A DNA stretch of 64,000 bases from positions 14,069,001 through 14,133,000 of the forward strand of contig CM072336.1 in the NCBI GenBank assembly GCA_036874045.1, in the 5' to 3' direction. Under the pieces are notes generated by a model. That model was not told the DNA's origin. It saw only the letters and a list, made by a program, of their open reading frames with translations, and made no database searches. The position numbers were made by a program, and so were the translations under genes. Origin of the DNA: Cymodocea nodosa. Lineage: Eukaryota; Streptophyta; Magnoliopsida; Alismatales; Cymodoceaceae. This document shows, in pieces, positions 23,782 to 36,129 of this stretch (position 1 is the stretch's first letter; each line of letters starts with the position of its first letter).

Positions 23782-25193
23782 TTAAAGATCATGTAATGCA
23801 CATATGCCTAGATTTCTTCTAATATGATTAAAGGTTGATTCATTTAAGGGTTTTGTGAAAATATCTACAAGTTGATTTTCTGTTGGAACAAACTCGAGTG
23901 AGATGTTCCCTTTTTCCACATGATCTCTCAAAAAATGATGTCTGATCTCGATATGCTTGGCTCTAAAATGAAGTACTATATTCTTAGATAAACTTATTTC
24001 ACTACTGTATTTTGAATTTTCAATCTGTAGTCTGCTAAAGTTTGTTGCATCCAAAGAATTTGCGCACAACACAGACCTGCTGCAATATATTCGACTTCAG
24101 TAATAGATAATGCAATACAGTTTTGTTTCCTACTGAACCATGAAATTAATGAATTTCCAAGTAGTTCGCATGTGCCACTAGTACTTTTTCTGTCAGATCT
24201 GCTGCCTGCATAATCTGCATCATTATAGCCTGTTAACATTAGACTGTTGTCAGTTGAGTAGTATAATCCGAAATCTTTAGTGCTTTGTAGATATTTGAAA
24301 ATTCTTTTGACTGATTTCAGATGAGATTCCTTTGGTGATGCTTGAAATCTAGCACACAAACATACACTGAACTTGATATCTAGCCTACTTGCTGAAAGAT
24401 ACAATAGAGATCCTATCATGCCTTTATATTTCTTTTGATCTACTACAACACTTGAGTCATCAATTTCAAGTTTAGTGCTTGAACTCATTAGTGTGTTTGC
24501 AGATTTGATGTTTTCAAAGCCAAATTTCTTTAACATCTCTTTGTAGTATTTTTCTTGGTTGACAAAGATGCCATTTTGCACCTGGTGGATCTGTAAACAT
24601 AAGAAAAACTTCAATTCTCCCATCATGCTCATTTCAAATTTATTTTTCATCAAATTTTGAAATCCATGACATAGTTTTTCTAATGTAGCTCCAAAAACTA
24701 TATCATCAACATATATTTGAACTATCAAAATGTGCAAATCGAAAGTTTTGATAAACAAAGTGTTGTCCACTTTGTCTATAAAGAAATTATTTTCAGTTAA
24801 GAACTTTTTCAATTTCTCATACCATGCCCTAGGTGCCTATTTCAGACCATATAAAGCTTTGTTTAGTTTATAGACATGATATGACTTGACTTCATTTCCA
24901 AATCTGGGAGGTTGTTTAACAAAAACTTCTTGAATTTCTCCATTCAAAAATGCACTTTTCACATCCATCTGAAACAATTTTATTCTCATACTACTTGCAA
25001 AAGTAAGTAACATTCTGATAGCTTTTATTCTAGCTACAGGTGCAAAACTTTCTTCATAGTCAATACCTTCTTGTTGATTATAACCTTGTGCAACCAATCG
25101 AGCTTTATTTCTGAGTATGTTTCCTTCTTCATCTAATTTGTTTTTGAAAATCCATTTAGTTCCAATGATGGATTTTTCTACAGGTTTTTCCAC
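23782..25193 (-). pseudogene. Reverse transcriptase and RNase H remnant of S1
   Basis: Copia RT segments: GTKWIFKNKLDEEGN near 25160, FQMDVKSAFLNGEIQEVFV near 24960, YVDDIVFGA near 24695; RNase H with DADYAGSRSDRKSTSGT near 24200 and ALSITEVEYIAA near 24095. Wording is typical of the SIRE/Maximus lineage. Fossil. Confidence 0.88.
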
Positions 25194-25250
25194 TAATTTT
25201 TAGACATTGTTTTTCTGGAATTGATTTAATTCTTCTTGCATGGTCATTGT

Positions 25251-26360
25251 TCAATAAATATCCTTACAACCTTCATCTACTGATTTTGGCTCTATTTTTG
25301 ACACAAATGCATAGTAATTGCAAATATCTTGTGCTTTGCTTCTAGTTTGTACCCCTTTGGTTATATTTCCAATTATTTGTTCCATGGGGTAATTAGATTT
25401 GAACTTCCAACTGTTTTGATTCTGATCTGAAGCTTGAGATTTGAGTTTCTGCTTGCAGTTACCTTTTTCCAGATATTCATTTTCACTGTCACTATCAATC
25501 TTCAAATTTTTAAAATTCTGTATTAGATCTTCATCAAATTGAACATTTATACTTTCCTCTACTCTTCTATCTTTAGCAAAGTATATTCTATAAGCTTTGC
25601 TTCTAGATGAGTATCCAACAAGTATGACAAGTTCAGATTTTGCATCAAACTTGTCTTTAGCATTTCTAGTGTTTAAGACAAAGCATTTGCATCCGAATGT
25701 CTTAAAATAACCAACATTTGGAGTCTTATCAAACCAAAGTTCAAAAGGTGTCTTATTCATCATAGATCTGATGTGAGTTTTGTTGGAGATGTGACAAGTT
25801 GTTCTTATAGCTTCAACCCAAAGAAATTATGGTAGATCAATGGCATTCAACATAGTTCTAGCCATTTCTTGCAATGTCCTATTCTTTCTTTCCACTACTC
25901 CATTTTGAGCTGGAGTTCTAGGACAAGAGAATTCATGCAAGATTCCAAATGAATTGCAAAGATTTTCAAAATCATAGTTTTCAAATTCTCCTCCATGATC
26001 ACTTCTGATTTTCTTCACTGTTAGTTCTTTCTGGTTTTGAATTCTAATGCAAAAATTTTGAAATTCACTACATGTCTCATTTTTGTGTGTCAAAAATATT
26101 ACCCAAGTTAATCTAGAAAAATCATCTACAATAATAAGAGTATATTTTCGACCTCCAAGGCTTGAAATTTGAGTTGGACCAAACAGATCCAGATGTAAAA
26201 GTTCCAATGGCCTTTTGGTGGTAATTTCATGTTTGCTATGAAGAGAAGTTCTCTTCTGCTTCCCTAGCATATAATCACTACACACCCTATCTTTCTTGAA
26301 TGTAAGTTTAGGCAGTCCCTTGACAAGATCACCCTTAGATAACTTTCTGAGAGTCTTCAT
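25251..26360 (-). pseudogene. Integrase remnant of S1
   Basis: Integrase core with ELLHLDLFGPTQ near 26200, RSDHGGEFENY near 26000 and TPAQNGVVERKNRT near 25915, then the C-terminal part with FGCKCFVLN near 25695. Fossil. Confidence 0.87.
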
Positions 26361-26384
26361 ACTAACGTGACCAAGTCTTTTATG

Positions 26385-26771
26385 TCACAACCAATCATCT
26401 TCACTAGATGCTACCAAACAGGAATTGCTTGCAGAATTTTCACATGAAAAGTTTAGTGTATAAATTGAGCAATTTCTAGCACTAGTAAATTTTATTTCAT
26501 TTGTAGTTGGATCAATAATGTGACAATTTTCAGCAGTAAAAGAGACTGTATAACCTTTATCACATAATTGTCCTACACTTAATAAATTTTGTTTTAGTCC
26601 ATTGACATGCAAGACATTCTCAATTCTACCATTTTCAGATGTAATATTTCCTATTGTAGTTATTTTACACTTTTCATTATTCCCAAATTTAATAGATCTT
26701 GAACTTAAGCTTTTAACTAAATCAAGAAATCTTTTCTTACTTGTCATGTGCTTTGAGCATCCACTGTCCAC
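26385..26771 (-). pseudogene. Protease and GAG-pre-integrase remnant of S1
   Basis: Starts with MDSGCSKHMTSKK, the aspartic protease signature (DSG) of Copia polyproteins, followed by HVNGLKQNLLSVGQLCDKGY, the usual segment ahead of integrase. Fossil. Confidence 0.87.
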
Positions 26772-27370
26772 AATCCATTTTGTTGTACATGCTTGGAACT
26801 CCTTGTCATCCTACAATTTATATTAAAATTAAGGCTTTTGGTATCCAAATCTTCTTGGGTCCAGTAGAGTTAGTCCTTAAAACATTAAATTTATTGTCTC
26901 TTGGCAATCACATATGACCTGATCTTCTTCTGATAGCAAAAACAGTGGTGTCATCTCTATATGATCGAATCATGCCACCACAATAAGGTACTTCTTGTGG
27001 TGTAGCATACCCTAGGCCAAATTTACTTCCATTAGGTCGTTAAGATCCTATCATTTTATTTAGTCCTTTTTGACCTTGTGTAAATTTACATATGATATTT
27101 TTTAGATCAAAGATTGTAGTTAATAAGTTTTTATTTTCTTCTTTTAGCTCACAATTATCACAACTATATTTATCCAAGTTAGTTTTCATATTTTTATTTT
27201 CAACTACAGCTATTTCTAATTCAACAAAGGAATCTTCTAAACAATTATTCAATCTTTTAATCTCTTTCTTATATTCTCTACATTTAACATATAGATTATT
27301 TACAGTACAAAGAAGACTATTAACATCTAATTCATCATGCTCGTTTTCTGAATAAGAGGAAGTGGAGCAT

Positions 27371-29151
27371 TGTATAGATGATATTTGTACAAATTTTTAT
27401 ATGATAATTCATGCATTCTATGTCTTGAAACTCAAGTTATATGCACTTATACAAGAAAATACATGTTAATCACATTTTTATGACATTGCATGAATATATG
27501 CACAAATGCACCCCTTTAATGCAATTTTCACGAAACATCCTATATGTTCATATGCTTGAATGTATGATTTAATAATTCTTAGGCCAAGAAAGAGATTTTA
27601 AAGGTCATCAAGGTATTGAAATAATTTGATATGGCCACATATATTTTATACACTATGGTTATGAACTTGTGGACATTAAATGCAATAATGTGACATTGGT
27701 TATGAATAATTTTAAATACATGTTACTAATTGATTCATTCATGGATGAACTTACATTTCACATTTGTAAACATGTTAAAATGAATGTTACATACCTTAGA
27801 AATAAATATATTTCAAGTTCATAACTAGAGTTATTTTTGGCATGTATTACTAACATTACATGCATGACTTAATGGATTTGATTATAGGTATATGAGGGCC
27901 CTTAGATCAAGCCTTGGGATCATCAATCCTTGATGATCAAAAATCTCTATAAATAGGCATTGTATCCCACAAGTTTTCTCCTCTCTCTAACTCCAAAATT
28001 CGGAATCCCCCTTGGTGCTCCAAGCAAGGAGGTGAAGGAGCTCCACTCATGGTGATTTCTCTTCCAAACAACTCTTGGAGGTAGGTCTCTCCCTTCCCTT
28101 GTTCTCTCCACTTCCTTCTCCGACGTTCTTCACCATTAGGGAGGTTGAATTGCTGCTGCAATTACTCCTTGAGGAGTTGAATCCATGGAGGAGAGAAGCC
28201 TTGGAGAAGACAAGTTGAGGTGTAGTGAAGTATCTTCAAGAGTGCACTTCCTTGTTCTACACGTTGCTGCATTCCTTTCGGTGTTGGACCTCCAATCCGT
28301 GGAAGGAACAAGCTGCATTAGGCGTGGAGAATTGGTGGAGAAGGTAGACATCTTTGGTGGCTGAAGCAAGGAGGTGACGTCCCTTGTGGAAAGATCATTG
28401 GAGATGTGAGCTTAAGGTGAGGAGATGAACTATGAGTTGAGATGGAGTTGTTTGTATTTCCTATTTTTATGTTGTATGTTTGTTAATTGTTGTTGTTTGT
28501 GTTGTCCACGTATTTCCCCTTATTGTAATGTTGAATTCTTGTGTTAGTTTCAATGAATTTCAATTCTAAGTTTAGTTTGAGTTTTTGCATCTTATGTGTT
28601 TGATTTTATGTGTCCTTGTGTGAATTCTTCTCAAATGTTTGTTCCTCTAACTCTAACATAGTTTAGACATCTTTTACTTAACTCTAACCTCCTGATTTAC
28701 TTGATTTGGATTTTATATAGCTTACATTTAGTAGATTAGAGCGTACATGGATTTAGATGTATGGTTATAAGTCCATGTATGCTAGTTTTATAGTAGAATT
28801 GGTAGTTTGATGTAGTGTAATTTTATTTTCTATGTTTGTAGTTTAATAATTATTGTGTGATGTTTTCTCTTAAGTGATGGATAGAGAGGGACATGTATGA
28901 GGTTTCTCATTACTGATTCAACTCTATATGAAGTCATTTCTAACATTCACATGATTGTTAAGGCAAACATGTGATGAGAATGCATGTACACAAGGCATAT
29001 CTATAAACTCTAGTGAATTTTGTATTTAATTGTTGATCCCTGTGGACTTGACCCGTTCTTGCATGCTTTCTATAATTGACTCTGTGCGCTTGCGGTTATA
29101 AATATTAAAACTCGGTTGTGTGTTAATTTCATAACATATAAACCCCGAACA
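27371..29151 (+). mobile_element. Gypsy-type solo LTR in S1
   Basis: 1781 bp from TGTATAGATG to CCCCGAACA, flanked by AGCAT at 27366-27370 and 29152-29156. A strong promoter-like TATAAATAGG is at 27948-27957, followed by a leader with pyrimidine-rich tracts. A related but separate copy starts at 50761. The Gypsy call rests on LTR layout only; no coding part is present. Confidence 0.8.
27948..27957 (+). promoter_or_regulatory. TATA box of the solo LTR
   Basis: TATAAATAGG, a near-ideal plant TATA box, 578 bases into the LTR; the related LTR at 50761 has TATAAATAACC at the corresponding place (about 51184). Marks the U3/R boundary region. Confidence 0.65.
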
Positions 29152-30205
29152 AGCATACCTCTTATGCTGCAAAGAACACATTGGCTGCAGCTTCATCTTC
29201 AGAATCTGAAGAACTGTTTGAGGAGCTACTAACATCCCAAGTAGTTTTGAGAGCCATTTTCTTTTTGTTCTTCCATCTCTTCTTCTTATCTAATTGATCC
29301 TCTTCTGTCTGAAATGGACAGAAAGTCTGTATGTGTCATTGCCTTTTGCATTTAAAGTATGTAGGGACAGTTCTTTTGGAGGAGTTAGTCTTATGATTTT
29401 TCTTCATGAACTTTTTGAAGTTCCTTGCCAGCAGCATAATCTCATCATCATTTGAACTCAGAGCTTCTTCAGTTGAAGGAAATGCAATTTCCTTTTTCTT
29501 ATCAGCTTTCTTTTCAATAGTTCCCTCCTATTCCTTCTAGTCTTTCATTTGAACTTCGTGGGCTAGAAGATTGCCCAACAGTTCTTCAACCGTGTAGTTA
29601 TTTAGATCCTTGGAATCTTGAATAGAGGTGGATTTCTATTTCCACTCGACGGTTAAACTTCTTAGGATCTTCTGTACCTATTCATGAGAAGAGAATTCCT
29701 TTCCAAAACCTTTTAGACTATTAATGATTTCAGTAAATCTTGAAAACATTTTAGTTATGTTTTCATTATCATCCATTTTAAATAGTTCTAATTTTCTCAA
29801 CAAAATACTAATTTTAGTGTCCTTTACTTGGCTTGTACATTTATGAGTAACTTGAAGGATTTTCTAGGCCTCATGTGCAGACTTGCATGTAGAAACTTTG
29901 TTATATTGTTCAGCAGTTAGTGCACAGTATATAGCATTCAGCCCTCTAACATCCAACTAGATGATTCTCTCATCCTCCTCAGACCAGTCCATAACATTAC
30001 TGGTTAGAAGTGTAGTTCCAAGAACAACAATCTTCTAGAGTTTTACATCAAAACTCCTAAGGAAACACTCCATTCTATTCTTCCAATAATTATAATTGGA
30101 ACCATCGAATAGAGGAGGTTTGTGGATGTTTTGTCCCTAAACAAATTGGGTCATAAATCTAGATGGTTAAATCTTATAACAGATTAACCAAGCTCTTATA
30201 CCAAT

Positions 30206-30569
30206 TGTTAGGATCGGTAGGCTCACTAGAGGGGGGGTGAATGGTGAAGGTATGAAAGTTTTACTTCTTTTAATTTAGAATCGATTGATTCTAATTATCA
30301 GTGAGTTGAAATTGGTTAAAATGATGCAAAAGCAGTAAATAGAAAGGAACACAAGACAATTTTAGGTGGTTCACCAACTCGGCTAGTCCACCCCCAAGAT
30401 TCACTTGAGCTACACTAAGTATACGAGTACTTACAACACTTGCTTTCAGGTTGAAGCAAGAACCAACACTTAGAGCTTTTAGGTATAAGCTCAACAACCA
30501 ACCTTTCTTTGAGCTTTCAGGTTGAAGCTCTCAACCAACAAAGAGTTTTCAGGTTGAAACTCACAAACC
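30206..30569 (-). repeat. Partial LTR of S1 family
   Basis: TGTTAGGATCGG start, parallel to 32206-32570, then replaced by another family's LTR at 30570. The preceding leader (30080-30205, with primer site TGGTATAAGAGC in minus sense near 30192-30203) also occurs at 32074-32205. Confidence 0.85.
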
Positions 30570-32073
30570 TGTTAAGACCTTAAGGCTTACTAGAGGGAGG
30601 GTGAATGGTAATAATTCGTTTCTTAACCTTTTAGAAGTAGTTTAATGTAAAGAGATAACAAACACACAATAAAAGAATTCACACGGAGATTTTAGGTGGT
30701 TCACCACTAACGGCTAGTCCACCCCCAAGGGATACTTGAGCTTCACTAAACTCTTACAAACTTACAATCACTTGCTTTAAGGTTTAAGCAAGAATTAACC
30801 AACCATTCACTTGAGCTTCCTTGTCGAAGCTTCAATCAATCCTTTCTCTGAAGTTTTGATCCGTGTACTTCAGTAAACACTAGCTTGTGAGCAACAGAGT
30901 TGAGTGCATGATGAGCTTCTAAAATTCAGTCTGTAACTGTTGAAGATGATTTGATCTCTAAAGCTTTTCTTCTATTGAGCTTGGTGTAAGTGTGTATATG
31001 AGCAAAAAGCTATCTAAATCCGTTGTCTGTATCTTAAATATATACCTAACATGTGTAACAATTATATTTTCTTCCAACGGATGTATTCTACTGTACTTGA
31101 TTAGACTTCAGTCCCAAATACGATAAGTTACTGTTTAGAAAGTTATTTCAAGATGTCCTTCTGATTTTCTTAACCTTTCAAATAGTTAGCTGTGTAACTC
31201 TCCGAAGAATATCTGTAACTCATCGAAAGATCACTTAAACCTTTCTGCCATGTAGGATTCCAGAATATATACTGCAAGCTGTCATTCAATCGGATACTTA
31301 TAACTGTAACTTATCGAACAGTTATGTAACTATCGGATAGTTGGCTACAGTAACCCTCCGTTAACTTTTCGATTGCTTTAATTCAGCACGTGCATAAAAG
31401 ACTGACTTAAGTTTCAGATGGTTATCCTTGTAACTCACCGAAACGCTTCAGGATTTCGGATAGTTATCTTTCTAACTCTTCGAAAACTTATTTGAGCTTC
31501 TTTCTGGAATTCTGCACGTGGGAAATTCAGTGACTTAAGATTTGGATAGTTAAACTGTAACTCACCGAAACTCTCTTTGAGATTTCAGATAGTTATTTAA
31601 CTCTCTGATTTTTCCTTTAAACTTTTGACTACTAACTTCTCCATTCTGCACGTGCGTAATAGGATAACTTAAGTTCTGGAAAGTTATACCTGTAACTCAC
31701 CAAAAAACTCGAATAGTTATCTAACTCTCTGAAAAGAAAACTCAGATAGTTATCTAACTCTTCGACAAGTCCTTTAAGCTTCCGTTCTGTATTTCTACAC
31801 GTGATTAATTGAATGACTTAACTTTCGGATAGTTATACTTGTAACTCTCCGAAACGTCATTTAAGCTTTCGGATAGTTAACTCCTTAACTATCCAATCAT
31901 TCAATCCTTCTTAACTGTCCGATTATCTGTGGCAACACATTCTGAGATTTACTGCAACCTGTTTGCTACTTCGATTTGTCTGTCTTCTGATCCTTTTGCT
32001 GTACAGACTAATCTTGATAAATACAATTCAAAACCTTACAATGATTTTTGCATTATCAAAATCTAGAGGTCCT
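30570..32073 (-). mobile_element. SIRE-type LTR of a second family at the S1 junction
   Basis: Begins TGTTAAGACCTTAAGG and runs to a typical SIRE LTR margin (CATTATCAAAATCTAGAGG) near 32070. The sequence to its right is S1 leader rather than the rest of the interrupted S1 LTR, so its borders are not those of a simple insertion. Rich in ACTTAAGT, CACGTG and CGGATAGTTA-type motifs between 31150 and 31920. Confidence 0.75.
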
Positions 32074-32205
32074 TTCAATTCTTCCAATAATTATAATTAG
32101 AACCATCGAGTAGAGGAGGTTTGCGATGTTTTGTCCCTAAACAAATTGAGCCATAAATCCATATGGTTAAATCTTATAACGGATTAACCAAGCTCTTATA
32201 CCAAT
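32074..32205 (-). repeat. Second copy of the S1 leader with primer site
   Basis: Parallels 30080-30205 almost base for base. The primer site TGGTATAAGAGC (minus sense, 32192-32203) has one mismatch to the initiator tRNA-Met complement. Followed by the outer 5' LTR. Confidence 0.85.
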
Positions 32206-33591
32206 TGTTAGGATCGGTAGGCTCACTAGAGGGGGGGTGAATGGTGAAGGTATGAAAGTTTTACTTCTTTTAATTTAGAATCGATTGATTCTAATTATTA
32301 ATGAGTTGAAATTGATTAAAATGATGCAAAAGCAATAAATAGAAAGGAACACAAGACAATTTTAGGTGGTTCACCAACTCGGCTAGTCCACCCCCAAGAT
32401 TCACTTGGGCTACACTAAGTATACGAGTACTTACAACACTTGCTTTCAGGTTGAAGTAAGAATCAACACTTAGAGCTTTTAGGTATAAGCTCAACAACCA
32501 GCCTTTCTTTGAGCTTTCAGGTTGAAGCTCTCAACCAATAAAGAGTTTTCAGGTTGAAAATCACAAACCAACACTTTAAACTTTTAACACAGAGTTTGAG
32601 CGTAGGGAGCTTTTGTGCTGTAGAAGACTTGAGATTGTTTCTGAATGATGCAGACTTGAGTGTATCTCTGAAAGTGTTTGTAGCTCACAGTATATGATAA
32701 TCGTTTTTCGTTGTATTGATCTTCTCTTCACTTTTCATATTTATACCAAGAGGTATAACAATCATATTCTCTTCCAACAGATGTATTCTATTGTACTTGC
32801 TAAGAAATTAGACCTAAATATGGTAAGTTACCATTCAGGGAGGTATTTTAAGACACCCTTCCGATTTCTTGGGTTTTTTGGAGGCTTAGCCATGTAACTC
32901 TTCGGAAATCAATAGTAACTTATTGAAAAGTCACTTAAGTCTTTCTGTCATGTAGGATTTCAGATCGTACATATAAGCTATCATTCGATCAGATACTTGC
33001 AACTGTAACTTACTGAACTGTCCTTTGACTATTAGATAGTTAGCTACAATAACCCTCCGAAATCCTTCTTGAAGTTTTCGACTACTTTCTTATTTCAACA
33101 CGTGCATAATAGAATAACTTAAGTTTTTGATGGTTATAATTGTAACTCACCGAAACTCTTCAAATTTCGGATAGTTAGCTTTCTACCTTTCCGAAAACAT
33201 TTTTAAACTTCTGTTCTGGATTTCTACACGTGGGAAATTCAATAACTTAAGTTTCGAATAGTTAGCTATAGTAACTTTCTGATTCTTCATACAACCATCT
33301 TTCTAACTCTCTAAAGGCCTTCTACTTTCGGATAGTTATCCTTCTAACTGTTCGATAAAGTTTCTACTACTTAATACTGACCCTTTGGATACTTAAGCCT
33401 GATAACTCACCGAAAATTTATCTCTTTCGGATGGTTAAGCCTAGTAACCTTCCGAAATCCTGTTTATCTCTTGTAGCACATACTAAACTATCTGTAATGA
33501 CTTTATCTGCCTTCTGAACTATCAAATCTGTGAAATACAAAATATTTCCTCACACAGGTTTTTGCATTATCAAAATACTAGGGTCCTAACA
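32206..33591 (-). repeat. 5' LTR of S1 (right end)
   Basis: 1386 bp, TGTTAGG to CCTAACA, inverted termini, matching the left LTR in length to within one base. Confidence 0.9.
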
Positions 33592-34234
33592 TTTACGTTT
33601 AGTATTAAAATGTTGTATTGTTTGTTTTGTATCATGATTAATGTCATCATTGTCAGTATTGTGAATGTGTTATGTTTGTTTGATTTAGAAAATAGAAAAT
33701 GGTTTTACAGTTTACTGAAATTGATTCATTCCAGATACTTAAAGATTTTAATGGTTATTGTTTGAAATATTTGAATGTTAGTATTGCTTAATGATAAATC
33801 TAATATTAACTAACATCAAAAGAGCTTAATTGATGTTATTTACAATCTGTGGAACTGCCCAATGGTTGGTCAAATTCCTTTGTAATTAACAATATTCAAC
33901 TGGAAAAATAAGCTTGTGGAGTTAACTTAAGTCTACGAGGTTAGTCTGTTGAGTTAGCCATAACTCCACAAACTAGGTCCGTTGTGTTAACTGTAACTCA
34001 ATGGAGTGCTTATTGAACTCATTTATACTTCAATATAAAAATCAAAATAGTACACAATTCTTACTCTATCTCTCTGTGGCATCGACCTATACTTGCACAG
34101 AAATACAATATACATTGTGCACTTGTAGTTAAAATACAAATTGGAATTAATGTCTAATTTGTGTGAAAGGTTGTTTGTTTGCTTCTAAAAGTAATTATTT
34201 TCTGATTTAACCTTTCACATCAAAACAAGTTTTC

Positions 34235-34252
34235 TGGCACCGTTGCTGGGGA
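34235..34252 (+). other. Primer binding site of E1
   Basis: TGGCACCGTTGCTGGGGA matches the tRNA-Asp-type primer site of Athila elements (TGGCGCCGTTGCCGGGGA) with two changes. It lies 15 bases after the LTR end. Confidence 0.85.
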
Positions 34253-34335
34253 GATTGAGAAGCTAAGCAACTGTGAGTGTTGTTTTGTTTTAATAGCAGG
34301 AGGAGTGTTGTGTGTTTTATTCTATAATTGAGAAT

Positions 34336-36040
34336 ATGACATATGCTTATGCTCAAAGATTTCTGAAACCTGTAGTTAGCATATGTGAATTCTGTAATTT
34401 GGAAGGTCACGGCATCTCTGATTGTTTGAAACTAAGACAATTGTAGATGGTTAGATCACATGAACAACAAATGAATTATATTCAATATAATAGAGTTGAG
34501 CACGTGAATCCTATAGTTTACCCAACTAATGGTCAATTTAGAATGTGTAATATGTTGAGGGACAAGAAAGTTTGGGATAAGTATGATAGACTAGAGCATA
34601 GCTTAGAGCCAAACATAAATAAACTGGAATAGTATATGTGTCAGCAACAAGAAGTCAACCAATTAAATTATAAGGAATCATATACAAAACCTAAAATTGA
34701 TATCATTTATGAAACTGAAAAAATCATAATGAAAATTGATCAAAAATTGAATGCAATGAGATTAGATGATCTGGAAAGAAAATTAAAAGTATTGAATAAA
34801 TTTACAATGAAATTACAAGTTATGCAACAGGAAAACACAAATGAAAACTTTAATGTTATAGAAGTACATAATTTGCAAGATATACAGAAAAAAGAAAATA
34901 CTAATGCAAAAGAATTTAAAGAATGCAATTTAAAACTAAAAATAGTTAAAGATCATAATCATGAAAATGAAATACAAGAACATCACGAAAGTAATGAAAA
35001 TTTGGAAGATGTATTTATAACATTAAGATCTGGAACTAATATACCACCAATAATTCAAAAAGAAAGTAACATGAAGGTGGATAAGAATAAAATTCCAAAT
35101 GATAATGAAAATGTAATGTCTGAAAATTTAGAAATCAATGAAGAAAAATCTGAATCTGAAATTGAGACTAAAAATGATCAAACAAATGAAATAAAAGACA
35201 AAGAATCTTTTAAATCACGATCATTAACACCCTATCCTAAAAGATTACAACAAACATTTCTTGAAAAATACGAAAAAAATTAGAGAAATTTTAAAAAAAG
35301 TACAAGTTAGCATTCCTTTGTTAGACTTATTGCAGAAAATGCCACCTTGCGCTAAAAAGTTATTTAATCTTAGAATCTCTGTTATATCATGCACCATAGG
35401 AAATACTATTCTAGAAAGAACCTTAATAGACCTAGGTGTAGGTATAAATGTTATGCCGAGTGATATATTTGCATCCTTAGGATTAGAAAGCTTAATCCCT
35501 ATTAGAACTGTTATTTAATTAGTTGATAGAAGTATAAGATACCCTAGAGGAAAAATAGAGGATGTCCTAATTAAAATAAAAAATTTCATATATCCTATAG
35601 ATATTGTAATTTTGGATTCCCAACAAATTAAGCATCAAAATCACGATACATCTTTAATATTGGGAAAACCATTCTTAGCAACATCAAGGGTTGTTATAAA
35701 TTGTAAAACTAGAGTAATGAAATTAGCATATGGTAATGAGGATACTCAATTAAACATTTTCAAACTAGAAAAGTTTGAGGAGTTAGAAATGTCCATACAT
35801 ACTATAAACTTTTTAGAGGATGAAGGAGATATGCTAGATGATGTGATTCAAGAACTAAATAGGCAACTAAATTCTGAAAATTTAGGAGAAAGTGAAAGCA
35901 TAAATATAGAAGGAGATCAGGAAGAGATTAATATAGAAAATGATGATGTTCAATTAGGAGCTCTAGCTTCTGATGGGCAACATTTAGATTTAAAATCATT
36001 ACCTCCTGAATTAACCTATATATTTCTGGAAGAAAAATGA
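34336..36040 (+). pseudogene. Zinc knuckle, linker and protease remnant of E1
   Basis: A CX2CX4HX4C knuckle near 34385-34425 is followed by a strongly charged linker and a retropepsin-like region with ISCTIGNTILERTLIDLG near 35385 and RYPRGKIEDVLIKIK near 35540. The same parts, in the same order, are in E2. Fossil. Confidence 0.8.
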
Positions 36041-36129
36041 ACATGTCCAATCATTATTGCTTTAGATTTAAAAGAGGATCAAATTGCTAAATTAAAAGAT
36101 GTAGTAAAAACTTATAAAGAGGCAATAAG

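Larger units (their letters stand above)
26900..30180 (-). pseudogene. Gag remnant of S1, split by a Gypsy solo LTR
   Basis: Minus-sense gag pieces lie at 29157-30180 (near the leader) and 26900-27370 (acidic/coiled-coil segment ahead of the protease). Between them sits the solo LTR 27371-29151. Assignment rests on position and on short similarity to SIRE gags; weaker than the pol parts. Fossil. Confidence 0.6.
21967..33591 (-). mobile_element. S1: SIRE/Maximus-like Copia element in antisense, with three LTR copies
   Basis: Flanked by TTTAC at 21962-21966 and 33592-33596. Outer LTRs are 21967-23351 (1385 bp) and 32206-33591 (1386 bp). Minus-sense order: leader and gag about 30180-29157 and 27370-26900, protease and GAG-pre about 26771-26385, integrase about 26360-25251, RT and RNase H about 25193-23782, polypurine tract near 23352-23370. 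An extra partial LTR (30206-30569), a foreign LTR (30570-32073) and a second leader piece (32074-32205) precede the outer 5' LTR. The outer LTRs differ at about 10 of the first 165 bases by eye. Broken, with around ten breaks beside the nested insertions. Confidence 0.88.

Noticed and set aside
27937-28369. Minus-strand frames in the solo LTR 27371-29151
   Set aside because: They cover the transcribed leader of the LTR in antisense and have no family resemblance.
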